A DNA stretch of 64,000 bases, taken from positions 114,301,241 to 114,365,240 of the forward strand of contig OZ038383.1 in the NCBI GenBank assembly GCA_964036045.1. Reading direction: 5' to 3'. This DNA comes from Eutreptiella sp. 'Long Island Sound 2002'. Lineage: Eukaryota > Euglenozoa > Euglenophyceae > Eutreptiales > Eutreptiaceae. The translations under genes and the position numbers were made by a program. The notes beneath the pieces are model-generated. The model made no database searches. It worked only from the letters and a program-made list of their open reading frames with translations, and was not told the origin of the DNA. This document shows, in pieces, positions 30,655-40,500 of this stretch; position 1 is the stretch's first letter; every line of letters starts with the position of its first letter.

Positions 30655-33600
30655 GGTAATGGATGAGACGCTGCATGTGTTCCCTGGCGGTGGGGTCGGT
30701 GAGTTGTTCCGCGTGTGTTAGCAGGAGGTGTTTGCGGTGTACCATTTGGGCCGCTGCTCTGCGGACCGCTTCTAGCTGGAGGTGTGCTGCTGCCTCCATG
30801 GGGCTTTCCGTGTGTTTGGTGAGGTGTCGGTGCAGGGCCTGTGTCACTGCCCCTCTCATGGTGGCTTCTTTGATCAGGGGGTCCCGGAAGAGGTGTTCGG
30901 TGGCCTGGTGTGCGTGGCTGTGGGTTGGCCATCCTTTGTGTTGTCGCAGGGTTTCCGCCGGGGACCAGCCCACTAGGGTGTCCCTGTCTGTATGGAGGGG
31001 GCATTTCTTGAAGTGTTCCCAGTCCTCCGGGGTGGTGTGGTCGCATGGGCAACGGGTGTGTTTGTCAGGGACGTGGATGTGCTTGCGGGCGAGCCATCTG
31101 GCGACCCTGGTGAGGAATGGCAGTTGCTCCCTGAGGAGCTGGATGCGTCGTTTCTGGAGGTGGGCTGGGAAGTTTGCTGGGCGGAGCGCTGAGTGGTAGA
31201 GGGGGACTTGCAGTCTGTCTTGGAGCTCCTGGATGTGCGCCCGGCTGTCTGCGTCGCCGAGCACGCGGGCGAGATGTTGGATGGGGTTGGGGTAGTGGTA
31301 CGCTCTGTCGTGGGAGGAATAGGGGGCGTCCTCTGCTACCCAGTCCGGGGTCTGATGGGGCTCGGGTACAGGGGGCACGTGTTGGAGGTGTGTGTGGTTG
31401 CGGCCGAGGTCAGGGATCTGGAGGGCTGGTAGGTGTGTTGTGCGCTGGTGTACTGCCTGGTTGTCGACCTTACCATTTCCGTATTGGTGCCTGTGGGACT
31501 CTTGTTTCACGATGTGGAGTTGGACGTAGGGGGGAAGGCTGCGTAGGGCTTTCCAGAGTAGCAGTGCCTGGGTGCCGAGGCTCGTCGCGGTTGCTTTGTG
31601 AAGTGGTTGCCTTGCTATGCGGAGGAGCAGGTGCGTGTCGACAGTGGCGTCTACCACGAACCAGACCCGGACGATGTGCGGGGAGTGGGCGGGTAGGTGG
31701 GCCGCGACCTCGGTGATGGCGTCGGCCATGGCCCCTAGCTCCCCGTGGGAAGAGGCCCCATAGGTGGTGTGGCCCGTGTGGTGGTCCATGTGGTAGTGTC
31801 CCCCGGTGTGGGTTAGCTGCAGGGTGGCCCCCCCGGTGATGGGCGTGAGGGCGGATTCGCCTGAGGCGTCGGTGAAGAAGAGCCGGTCCGCCGGTGATGG
31901 TTGTGGGAGGCGGCATGGGTTCATGGGCAGGTAGGCGTATATGGCAAGGCCCGTGGCGAGGTGGGCTACTGGGGTTGTGGGCTGCAGGATGGGGGTGGCG
32001 TACACCCCTATTCCTTTGGAGATGATGTGCTTCGCTTGGGGGGACAGGGCTATGAGTCCCTGCTCCGGCTGTCCTTGTGTGAGGTAGGAGTAGATGTAGT
32101 GGAGGATGTAGGCTGTGTCGGGGTTTAGGTCGTGGCATGTGAGGGTTTGTGTTCGGTGCTCCGGTGTGTGGCAGGAGTGGTGGAGCGGATAGTAGGGGTG
32201 CTCGTGCTTGCCCGTTCTGCCTGGCTCGTACATGCTGTAACGGATGGCGACCCCTGCCGGGTCGGGGCGGGGGCATGTGGCTGTAGTGGTGAAGAGCCAT
32301 TTGGGCGCGTGGTCGGGGTTCCATGCTACCGTGGGGTTAGTGTCGGTGCGGTGGAACCATGGGCCTATCCATGCGTAGGCCTGTGGTGGTAGGTGGGTTG
32401 TGGGGTGGGTGTGGTGGCGTGCTATGAGGTGTAGTACGGGCCATGGTGTGGTTGGTGCCTCGGGGTCACAGGCCCAACATGTGCGTGGCATGCTCTGGGA
32501 GTCTTGGGGGACCTTTGGTAGGTCTCGGGCGGTCATGTGGTGTTTCGGTATGCGCCATTTTGCCCCGTGGTGGATGACGGTGGTCTGCGTGGGTTTGGCT
32601 TCATTCGGGGCCAGTAGCAGGGTTAGTGGTGGGACTGGGCCCGTTACCGGGGGGACGGGTTCGTGTTTCGATCCGGTCGATGCGTAGGGCGGTGTCGCTG
32701 GGATGGGTCGCGGGTGTTGCTTTGTGAACTCTCGGTAGGCTGTGCGCATGTCTTTGCTGCCCGGTAGAGTGTGTCCCGCTGCTCGTGCCGTCTGCGTGAG
32801 GTACTGGTGGAAGAGGCGGTATTGTGGCCATTCGGGAAGCTGTAGAAAGGGGGTGTGGTGTGCCCCGCTGTTGTGCAGGACCCGCATTTGGGGGAGGGTG
32901 ACGTATACTACGGTGATGGAGGCCCCGACAAGGTCTATGGTGTGGATGGTGCCCTTGGGGTGATGGTGGAGGTCCCCGCAGAGGACCGCTAGTGGCCCTT
33001 TCTCTGGGCACGTGTGGTTGGTGAGTATGGCGTGGTGTGGGGATGGGAGGAGAAGTTGCAGGTGGTTCCACAGGCGCGTGTTCATGTTGGTGGGCATGCC
33101 CGTCTGGTGGAGTACCCAGCGCGGGCATGTGTTGCGGGCCCGTTGTGCGGCTTGGAGGCGGATGGCGGTGACCTCGCGGACCTCCGGTGAGTGGTTGTGG
33201 GTCATGCGGTGAAGGAGGAGGGCGGTGTGTCTGGTGTAGGCCGCTTTCACCTCGTCCCCTATGGCGTCTCCATAGTGGGGCCATGCCGCTCGGATGGCGC
33301 GGGTGGGTATGGAGGTGGGCCAGCCCCCGTGTGCTGCCCATGCCTTGGTCACGGCGCGTGTGGCCGGCTGGAGGGCGGTGGTGGGGTGTGTCAGGTGGAG
33401 TGCTTGGAAGCCTATGGAGGCGTTCAAGACCCCGGTGAGGTAGTACGCCAGGATCTGGTGGGTCAGGGAGAGGGCCTTGGTGGTCGGGGACGCATATCTG
33501 GGGAGATGGGCGAGGTGTGACTGCAACTTGGGAGGGAGGGTGGCGTCCTCAGGGTTGGCGGCCTGGACTACCCCGAGGTGGGTGGTGGTCGTCACGACGT

Positions 33601-34156
33601 GCATGGGGGGCCCTTGTGGCCCTAGGGTGGGAGGTGTGGCAGACCCCTTGATCATGGCCACTGACTTTGTGGGGTGGACGATGAGGTTGTTGTGGGAGAG
33701 GTAGGAGACGGTCACGTCCAGTAAGTCGTTGGCCTGTTGGGTGACCGTTGGTCCGGGGTCCGGGGCATGGGGGTCGTGTGGGGTGTGCGCGACGGCGAGG
33801 TTGGTGTCGTCAGCGAAGCCGACCAGGGGGGAGAGGAGGGGGTAGGGTGCGTAGGCCGGGTAATCCTGCTCGATTGCGAGGGCCAGGGGGAGCGTCACTA
33901 GAAGGTACAGGAAGGGGCCCTCTGCTCCCCCTTGGGGGACCCCCCTGCCTGGCTCCAGGAAGGGGGTGAGGCCTGCTCCTGTGCGGACCGTGTATTTGCG
34001 GGTGCGGATGTAGTCGGAGGTGAAGTTGTAGAAGGGGAGGCCTAGGCGTTTCCACACCGCTTCTAGAAGGAGCAAGGGGGTGTTCGGGAAGGCTCCCTTG
34101 ACGTCGAGGGAGGCGATGATGAGGTCCACCGGGTCCATGTCCGCGATGGTGTCCTG
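30626..34156 (-). CDS. LINE-B ORF2, 3' part: RT catalytic core, RNase H, C-terminal zinc knuckle
   Basis: Continuation of ORF2 below the gypsy-2 insertion, in frame with 45550-47372 once gypsy-2 and one target copy are removed. RT motif A is IIASLDVKGAFPNTP, motif B is EPGRGVPQGGAEGPF and motif C is FADDTNLAV. The RNase H domain follows at about 31900-31450: FFTDASGES, SSHGELGAMADAI, FVVDATVD, and HRHQYGNGKVDNQA. The C-terminus has a CPC..H..C knuckle (CPCDHTTPEDWEHFKKCP). It ends in TAA at 30626-30628, inside ORF3. This RT is intact apart from gypsy-2. Confidence 0.85.
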   Translation of the reverse strand, partial: QDTIADMDPVDLIIASLDVKGAFPNTPLLLLEAVWKRLGLPFYNFTSDYIRTRKYTVRTGAGLTPFLEPGRGVPQGGAEGPFLYLLVTLPLALAIEQDYPAYAPYPLLSPLVGFADDTNLAVAHTPHDPHAPDPGPTVTQQANDLLDVTVSYLSHNNLIVHPTKSVAMIKGSATPPTLGPQGPPMHVVTTTTHLGVVQAANPEDATLPPKLQSHLAHLPRYASPTTKALSLTHQILAYYLTGVLNASIGFQALHLTHPTTALQPATRAVTKAWAAHGGWPTSIPTRAIRAAWPHYGDAIGDEVKAAYTRHTALLLHRMTHNHSPEVREVTAIRLQAAQRARNTCPRWVLHQTGMPTNMNTRLWNHLQLLLPSPHHAILTNHTCPEKGPLAVLCGDLHHHPKGTIHTIDLVGASITVVYVTLPQMRVLHNSGAHHTPFLQLPEWPQYRLFHQYLTQTARAAGHTLPGSKDMRTAYREFTKQHPRPIPATPPYASTGSKHEPVPPVTGPVPPLTLLLAPNEAKPTQTTVIHHGAKWRIPKHHMTARDLPKVPQDSQSMPRTCWACDPEAPTTPWPVLHLIARHHTHPTTHLPPQAYAWIGPWFHRTDTNPTVAWNPDHAPKWLFTTTATCPRPDPAGVAIRYSMYEPGRTGKHEHPYYPLHHSCHTPEHRTQTLTCHDLNPDTAYILHYIYSYLTQGQPEQGLIALSPQAKHIISKGIGVYATPILQPTTPVAHLATGLAIYAYLPMNPCRLPQPSPADRLFFTDASGESALTPITGGATLQLTHTGGHYHMDHHTGHTTYGASSHGELGAMADAITEVAAHLPAHSPHIVRVWFVVDATVDTHLLLRIARQPLHKATATSLGTQALLLWKALRSLPPYVQLHIVKQESHRHQYGNGKVDNQAVHQRTTHLPALQIPDLGRNHTHLQHVPPVPEPHQTPDWVAEDAPYSSHDRAYHYPNPIQHLARVLGDADSRAHIQELQDRLQVPLYHSALRPANFPAHLQKRRIQLLREQLPFLTRVARWLARKHIHVPDKHTRCPCDHTTPEDWEHFKKCPLHTDRDTLVGWSPAETLRQHKGWPTHSHAHQATEHLFRDPLIKEATMRGAVTQALHRHLTKHTESPMEAAAHLQLEAVRRAAAQMVHRKHLLLTHAEQLTDPTAREHMQRLIHYHAVHDPDVH
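34152..34156. repeat. Target-site duplication of gypsy-2 (left copy)
   Basis: TCCTG here and again at 45550-45554; a perfect 5-bp duplication, typical of Ty3/gypsy integration. Confidence 0.9.
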
Positions 34157-34954
34157 AGTAAGAAAAAGTGCTTTTCCATTGCTTTGAGGCATACTCTAGT
34201 TGTATTAGAGATGCACTGAGCATCCATGCATTTTAATCTTAGTATTGGTCCAACCAAAACTGGTGATAACACATTTTGACCTATGGAACCAAACACCCAA
34301 TCAGGATATGGAGTGGACCCCTCAATCCCCTTTCAATGTGAAGTAAAACATCTTTTCCTGAGTTGACTGAGCACTGACATACCTAAGGTAGAGCCTATGA
34401 ATTTATCTATGTTTTTCCATGAATACTTATCTGCCCTAGTGGTATGCACCATAGGGGGCTAGGCACCTCTTTTTGAGAGGTCCTGGGTTCAATTCCTGGT
34501 CAGCCTAGCTAAGTAGGAAGATCCCATGTGACATGGCAGTGACCTCATCGCCACATACCATGCCACCTCAGCACATATGGGACCCAAAACAAAGAGTGCA
34601 CATCTCCTAGGTTGGCACTATGGAGAGAGAGTGATCCTGAGGCAGTTTTCTAACTCTTTTCCTAAAACATTTCAGCTATCTTTGTGAATATGCATTCATT
34701 TGTGACCTGAGCTGTAGTTACTGTGAATATCCAATCATCTTTCACTGTTTACACTGCAGCCCTTCATGCTTTGATCCTGAATTACCTTCTCCTTGCATAC
34801 TATTGGCTTGGGCTATCCTGGATTGACTTGGCTTTACTGTATTTCAACAAACAAAAGCTTCTCATCATCCAAAACAAGCAGCAGGACACCCTACAGCAAC
34901 AACAAGCAGCAGGAGAAGCAACAACACAGTGCTGAAAACACTATAAACTTTTCT
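34157..34954 (+). repeat. Gypsy-2 5' LTR
   Basis: 798 bp, AGTAAGAAAAAG to AACTTTTCT, imperfectly inverted ends. AT-rich compared with its surroundings. Contains the tRNA-like fold at 34458-34509. The final T is shared with the primer-binding site. Confidence 0.92.
34458..34509 (+). ncRNA. D-armless tRNA-Lys(UUU)-like structure in the gypsy-2 LTR
   Basis: Folds by eye as a 7-bp acceptor-like stem GCTAGGC/GCCTAGC (34458-34464/34503-34509); a 5-bp arm ACCTC/GAGGT with the 7-nt loop TTTTTGA (U33, anticodon-position UUU, purine 37); one linker base; and a 5-bp T-arm with loop TTCAATT. GGTTCAATTCC is a consensus pol III B box. A hairpin (CCCTA..TAGGG) containing TAGTGG lies just upstream and may hold an A-box-like motif. 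The copy in the other LTR (45053-45104) has one change, which turns a G-C pair into G-U, so pairing is kept. A true tRNA gene is unlikely. Confidence 0.5.
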
Positions 34955-34967
34955 GGTAGCAAGAGGC
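34954..34967 (+). promoter_or_regulatory. Primer-binding site of gypsy-2
   Basis: TGGTAGCAAGAGGC at the LTR end. It matches the complement of a tRNA 3' end (..GCTACCA). It is close to the initiator-Met type (TGGTAGCAGAGG) with one extra A, so initiator tRNA-Met is the leading but unproven primer. Confidence 0.65.
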
Positions 34968-35052
34968 AGCCTGTCTCTGTGCACCGGCAGCGACCCCGCG
35001 CCGTACAACCAGTGCTCCGAGCAGGCAAACATAAGCAGAAGGGCGGATTAAG

Positions 35053-37551
35053 ATGGACCTAGGAAGAGTGGACGCCGACGTGCAGACAGCGCCAGCGCCT
35101 GAGGCACCGGCAAGGCCGGCGCCTGGCACTGTACCTTCGGTGGAGCCCTTACATGGGCCAGTGGATACGGCGGAGGACTCCCTGGATGGCCTCCAGACGG
35201 CCTTCGGGGCCCTGACGGTCGAGGAATTGGTCTCTCAGCCTCAGCCTGTGAAGAGGAAGAGAGAAAACGAGAGCGAGAAGGATGCTGGAGAAGGAGCAGA
35301 CGAAGGAGAGGAGCAAGGTCAAGACCCAACGGATGTCCCTACCTTCGAAGGCGCACCAAGCGCTTCTGGCCTCCAAGCATCACCCTCTCCCATAACCAAC
35401 ACACTCCCAGCCGCCGCAACATCCACCTCAACAACCAACCCGCCTATGGCAGAGGGCACAGGCTTTACTGGCATGCCTCACTACCCCGCCTATGGCATGG
35501 GCCCACCAACCACTGCGCTCCTTGAGGCAACTACTGCCAGTGAGCCGGTGGCTTCCAGCTCTGCGCCGCGATGGTATGCGGCTGACCATCCCCATCCACT
35601 CCACGCCACTGGAACCTACATGGAAGTTCCTGGGTATGCTCCTGGGTGTGCACCTGGGTATGCACCCCTGAGTGGGTTGAGGAGAGGACCAGAGTCTCTG
35701 GGAGGCAGGAGTAGAGGATCGGGAAGAACCTCCAACAGGTCCCTGACGCGGTCGGAGATCAATGAGGTGCTCCGAGGAGCCACTTCGCAAATCGTGAGCG
35801 ACCTCACGCAAGAGATCAGGGAGAAACTGGAGCCCCTGATGATCCCGTCCCATGCGTCACCTACGACGGTGGGAATGTCACCCCACCGAGTACAGGCTAA
35901 CCACCTGGCGGCAGGGTTGACAAATACCCTGGGGAGCCTGAGGAGCCGACCGATGCCGACTCCTGCAGCAGTACCGAGAAGTCCATTCGTCCCGAGAACG
36001 GCCCAGCCGCCCTACAGCCACGTGACGAACTCGACGAGGGCCGAGCTGGACCGGCCGGGGCTGACAGCCCTAAGGGCAATGGTGGACGTGGAGCCTTATG
36101 GCTCCAGTGATCTTGGCGGAGACCCCTCCGACGACGAGCCGCCGTCGATGGATTCTTCTTCGCCCTCAGACGACGAGGACCCTGAGGACCCCGAGGACCC
36201 CAAGGGTAAGAAGAAGAAGAAGAAGAAGAAGAAGACCCGACGCCCTGAAGGACGCCGAGCTCAGGAGGCGAAGGCTATTGCCACCTCCAAGATAGTGGTG
36301 AACCTGCCTGAGTTCACAGGCAAGGACCTCAGCGAGTTCGCTGAGATCTTTGGCCGGTTCCTACGACTGACCGGCCAAACCCACGCGAGTGGGCGAGTGA
36401 AGTGCGATCTGCTCCTGCAGTGCTGCAAGACCAAGTACCTGGAGAAGCAGGTCAGGCAGATCGTCACCAAATCCGCCACCTTTGCCGACGTGTTGGTTGC
36501 CCTGGGAAGGCAGTACCCGGCCTACGAGACCGACCTCTCCATCAGGGCCGAGATCCAGAACCTGCCCGTGCTGCCCAACAACCCCAAACCTGGCAGGGTC
36601 TCCGACCTGTTGGCGGACTTGGATCACTGGGCTGGACGACTGACGCCCGGTTCCTACAGCAGCGACGACCTGCTGTTCTGGTTGTGCGCCAAGCTCCCCC
36701 GAGAGCTATGGGACGAGTGCCATCTGACGGCTGAGCGCAAGGCTAGATCCCTCCGCTACGAGGATCTATGCGTGCTGCTCCTGGAGATGGCGCTGGAGAA
36801 GGAGAGCGACCAGCACCTGAACAACTACCGTCCTGGTGGAGGTTCTGGAGGCAAAGGGTACCAAGGGTCCCGTCCTGGGCAGGGGACTACCCCCAAACAC
36901 ACCCACGCCCGCCTAATGGAGAACGTGAAGGAGCTATTCTGGTGTGATGCCAGAGATGAGCAGGGCCACCTGCAGCACGCCTCCGACTGCGAGCAGCGAG
37001 ACTGCTTCGTCGTCCAGGGGAAGCAGCAGGAGAAGATCACCGGCGCCAAAGTGAAGCTGCCGGATCATTACCGCTGCACCATCACGTGTGCATTCTGCGG
37101 TAAGCGGAAGCACTACGAGGATGAGTGCTACCATAAGCAACGCCTATCGGCGAAGCTTAAGGGGGAAGATCCTGGCAAAAGCTCAGGCAAAGGTGGAGGC
37201 AAGGCCAAAGGCAACGACTCCGGCAAGGGCAAGTCGAAAGGACGTGGTCAAGGTGGTCAAGACAAGGGTCAAGGTGGACGAGGAGGAGGCGCTAACCGCC
37301 AGAACGACAACAAGAACAAGGACAAGAACGGGGGTAACCCCAACCCTAATCCAGGGGGGAACTCCGAGCCCTCTGGAGGGCAGTCTGGACCTACCACACG
37401 CTCACAGACGCAGGCCCAGCAAGAACAAGGAGCCAAGCGTGAGCATGAAGGTGGTGATGACGGCAACGCCAAGAAGAGAAGCCGTTTCATGAGGATGGCC
37501 CGCAAATTGCGGAACAAGGGGTTCGAGGTGACCTGTCCCGCGGAATTCTGA
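35053..37551 (+). CDS. Gypsy-2 gag
   Basis: ATG at 35053, 832 codons to TGA 37549-37551. Residues 1-350 are low-complexity and Pro/Ser/Thr-rich. A Lys run (residues about 386-396) follows an Asp/Glu-rich stretch. Residues about 410-600 are the capsid-like helical domain (LPEFTGKDLSEFAEIFGRFL onward), and residues about 675-695 a zinc knuckle C-X2-C-X4-H-X4-C (CAFCGKRKHYEDEC). A Gly/Lys/Asn-rich nucleic-acid-binding tail follows. The stop is followed by CGG and an open pol frame without any shift. Confidence 0.88.
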   Translation: MDLGRVDADVQTAPAPEAPARPAPGTVPSVEPLHGPVDTAEDSLDGLQTAFGALTVEELVSQPQPVKRKRENESEKDAGEGADEGEEQGQDPTDVPTFEGAPSASGLQASPSPITNTLPAAATSTSTTNPPMAEGTGFTGMPHYPAYGMGPPTTALLEATTASEPVASSSAPRWYAADHPHPLHATGTYMEVPGYAPGCAPGYAPLSGLRRGPESLGGRSRGSGRTSNRSLTRSEINEVLRGATSQIVSDLTQEIREKLEPLMIPSHASPTTVGMSPHRVQANHLAAGLTNTLGSLRSRPMPTPAAVPRSPFVPRTAQPPYSHVTNSTRAELDRPGLTALRAMVDVEPYGSSDLGGDPSDDEPPSMDSSSPSDDEDPEDPEDPKGKKKKKKKKKTRRPEGRRAQEAKAIATSKIVVNLPEFTGKDLSEFAEIFGRFLRLTGQTHASGRVKCDLLLQCCKTKYLEKQVRQIVTKSATFADVLVALGRQYPAYETDLSIRAEIQNLPVLPNNPKPGRVSDLLADLDHWAGRLTPGSYSSDDLLFWLCAKLPRELWDECHLTAERKARSLRYEDLCVLLLEMALEKESDQHLNNYRPGGGSGGKGYQGSRPGQGTTPKHTHARLMENVKELFWCDARDEQGHLQHASDCEQRDCFVVQGKQQEKITGAKVKLPDHYRCTITCAFCGKRKHYEDECYHKQRLSAKLKGEDPGKSSGKGGGKAKGNDSGKGKSKGRGQGGQDKGQGGRGGGANRQNDNKNKDKNGGNPNPNPGGNSEPSGGQSGPTTRSQTQAQQEQGAKREHEGGDDGNAKKRSRFMRMARKLRNKGFEVTCPAEF

Positions 37552-37592
37552 CGGGGACGCTCTGGTGGCACCCAAGACCTGGTGTTTTGGGT
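37549..37592 (+). promoter_or_regulatory. Candidate UGA readthrough signal between gypsy-2 gag and pol
   Basis: TGA-CGG is the stop context used for readthrough by several plant RNA viruses (tobra- and furoviruses). After an 18-nt spacer a hairpin forms: 37570-37578 pairs with 37584-37592 (nine pairs including one G-U) around the loop CTGGT. Pol has no ATG near its start, only a GTG at 37582 inside this hairpin, which supports readthrough. Confidence 0.6.
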
Positions 37593-40500
37593 ACGTATCC
37601 GACTAGGGGGACGCGAATACCTGGGGGTACTGGATACTGGCGCCACAATACCTATAGTGGCCAAGAAAATTTTACCTTGTGGGAGCCTGAAGAACACCAT
37701 GACCACCGCCGCTATACGCATGGGGGATGGACATGTGGTGCACAGCTGCGGGGACTGTGAAGTGGAGGTACCTATGGGCTCTCGAACTATCGCCCATCGG
37801 TTTTATGTGACGGACACTGAGGCCTTCGACTTTGTACTGGGTACTGACTTCTTCGTGCAGCACTCCCAGATACAATCCCTGACGCTGCAAGCGCCCTACC
37901 TCCTGTACGTGGACCACGGCAGTGGCAGAGAGTCTGTGCCACTGGAGCAGTCGGAACATACCTCGAGTTACCTGAGACTATCGAAGGAGGAGCCCTCGAA
38001 CATGATGGCGGCCTCCAAAACAGAGGACTATCAACTATTGGGGGAAGTCCTAGACCAAGGTCTGAAGGAGTTGGGTTACTCTCGAGAAGACCTAAGTGTG
38101 GAGCTGTTCGCCAGCGACAAGCAGCATGTACTGGACCTATACTGCAGCAAGGGGAAGAACTGCAGTTACAAATTTTACTGGCCCTCTTTCGGGATGGCCT
38201 ACGGGAACCCCAGGTTCAGTGAACTGGGGAAGGTGCTGACCAAGGTGGCCTTGGAACGTTCCCGTATGGTCCTGTGTTCCCCCGATTGGGGAGCCCATGG
38301 GGGCAACGAGTACTGGCGAACCCTCCTTGACAAGCTGACTATCAGCTCGGTGCGATTACCTGATGAGGCCATCTACGTGCCTCTGGGACGCAAGACGCCC
38401 ATTGGGAGGCCCGGATGGGGGAGTATGCTCAGCGTGGTGGACGGAAGTGTTACCACCATCCCCTGGGAAGACCTGGACCCTACTCTGGTCCAGGCTATAC
38501 AACGAGAAAGCGATGGACTCGCCTTGGGTGACTTGAAGGATCGCCTACGACCTCCAGATGCTGTTGAAACTACACCCGGCGGAGATGAGTACGTCGTGAC
38601 TGACACCAACGCCCCCAACTCTCCCTGTCATGTACCTGTACCTGATGGAGTCTCTGAGTGTGGACTATCTGAGCTACCTAGCTCTATCCACTCAGACGAC
38701 GAAACTGAGCACGACGCCTTCTTCGTGCAGACCGCGGTGGAGGAAGTGGAGAACGCCGAGTACGTCGCCCCACTGAAACCCCTACTCTCCATGAGGGTAG
38801 AAGACCCCGTGGATGAGGAGCTGGACCCTCGATCCAGGCTCAGGGAGTATGTGGATTCCAAGAGGAAGTTGGTGGCGAAAAAGCTATGCTACGCGAAGCC
38901 TACCCGCAGCTCCTGGCCACTGAAGCAAGGACGTATGGGAGACCTATCCCAACTGAAGGAGGACCTCGAACAGAAGATCACCACCTGGCAAAGGGAGGTA
39001 GATCTCAAGCTCATGAAGAGCGTATGGGGTGCCCATGTGAGGACCCCAGAAGAGGACGACCTCTCGGAGGAATGTGTATGTGAACCCCCTCGAGCGTGCC
39101 TATGTTGCCATCGTCCACCGGAGATGGTCGAGCAAGACCTTCTATACGCCTACCAAGGGCTGAAGGATGCTACCGCGGGCGAAGAGTCGGTGGAGGACCA
39201 CCTCCCGACGTCTATTCAAGGGGCAAGCAACTTACACTCCGACGAGGACATGGAGGACAAGATCAAGGTATTGGACCCGCGGGTACAGAAGCTGATAAGG
39301 ACCTATCTGGAGGTGTTCGGAGAACTACCCCCTCCAGCCTCATGCGACAAGCTGGTACAGATGAACCTGAAGCTGAAACCCGAGTTCGTGGGTCACAAGA
39401 TCCGGAGGAGACCCTATCCAGCTCCTGAAGAGCAGGCCGACGAGATTGAGCGACAGATACAAGAATGTATCGACGCTGGCCTAGTCCTGGAGTACGAGGA
39501 CGGGGACTACCCCCTACACTGCAGCCCCTGTTTCCTGGTGGCTAAACCTGGGTCTACACCCAAACGGCTGGTAGTGGACTATGGAGAGCTGAACAAGAAG
39601 ACGTTGAACCACTCAGGGTCCATTCCCAATATGGAGTCTACCCTGGAGAAGATAGCCTCCTGTCGCTACAAGACCAAGATGGACAAGCGAAGTGGATTCT
39701 GGCAAGTGGACCTGACGCCCAACGCGCAGGAACTACTGGCCTTCATCACCCCTCAGGGGAGGGTATTCAAGTGGAAGGTCATGCCATTCGGCGTGGCTAA
39801 CGCACCCGCTCTGTTCCAAGAGCTGATGAACAAGATCTTGTCCATCCTACGAAGGAGACCTAAGGTGCAGGAGCTCATATCCCGTGGGGCCCAGATGGAG
39901 GCTCACATCGACGATGTATGCCTCGGGACCAATACCCAGGAGGATCACCTAATCCTCTTGGGTGAGTTCTTTGCGGTCTGCCAGGAGAACCACACACGAC
40001 TCAAGCTGGAGAAGTGTGAGTTCATGCAGGAGACCATGCAGTACCTGGGGTTTGACGTTGGCTATGGGTGGTGGACCCGAGCGGCCTCTAAGGCCAAACC
40101 CCTGATGGATGCCAAGGTACGACACGAAGACCCCAAGAAAGGACTTCATGATGTACGCAGTTTCATTGGGGCGTGCAACTTCTATCGCCGCCACATCAAG
40201 AACTTCACCTATACCAGCGCCGTTCTGACGGACTTGATCAAGAAGAGTACTACTTGGCGCTGGGGCCCACAAGAGCAACAAGCGTTTGACGAGCTCAAAG
40301 ACAAGGTAGCCAACGCTAAGTGCTTGGGCGTGCCTAGGGCACAAGGGGAGATTATCCTGGTGACCGACGCCAGCAATGTGGGCGGTGGTGGAACGTTGTT
40401 CCAATGGCAAGCACTAGAGAAGGAGGAGTTCGACTCGGCCATTTCCCAATGGGGGACGGAAGGTCTCAACCGAGACGGAACCCTCAAGCACAGCTACCCT

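Noticed and set aside
34458-34509. A genuine tRNA-Lys gene
   Set aside because: No D-arm between acceptor and anticodon stems, a one-base variable region and location in both LTRs; a tRNA-like module is the safer call.
37549-37551. UGA reassigned to a sense codon in the host nuclear code
   Set aside because: Several ORFs end properly in TGA (gypsy-2 pol, LINE-B ORF3, Penelope ORF1), where readthrough gives no sensible protein, and TGG supplies Trp. Readthrough or decay is simpler, though a host-wide survey would settle it.
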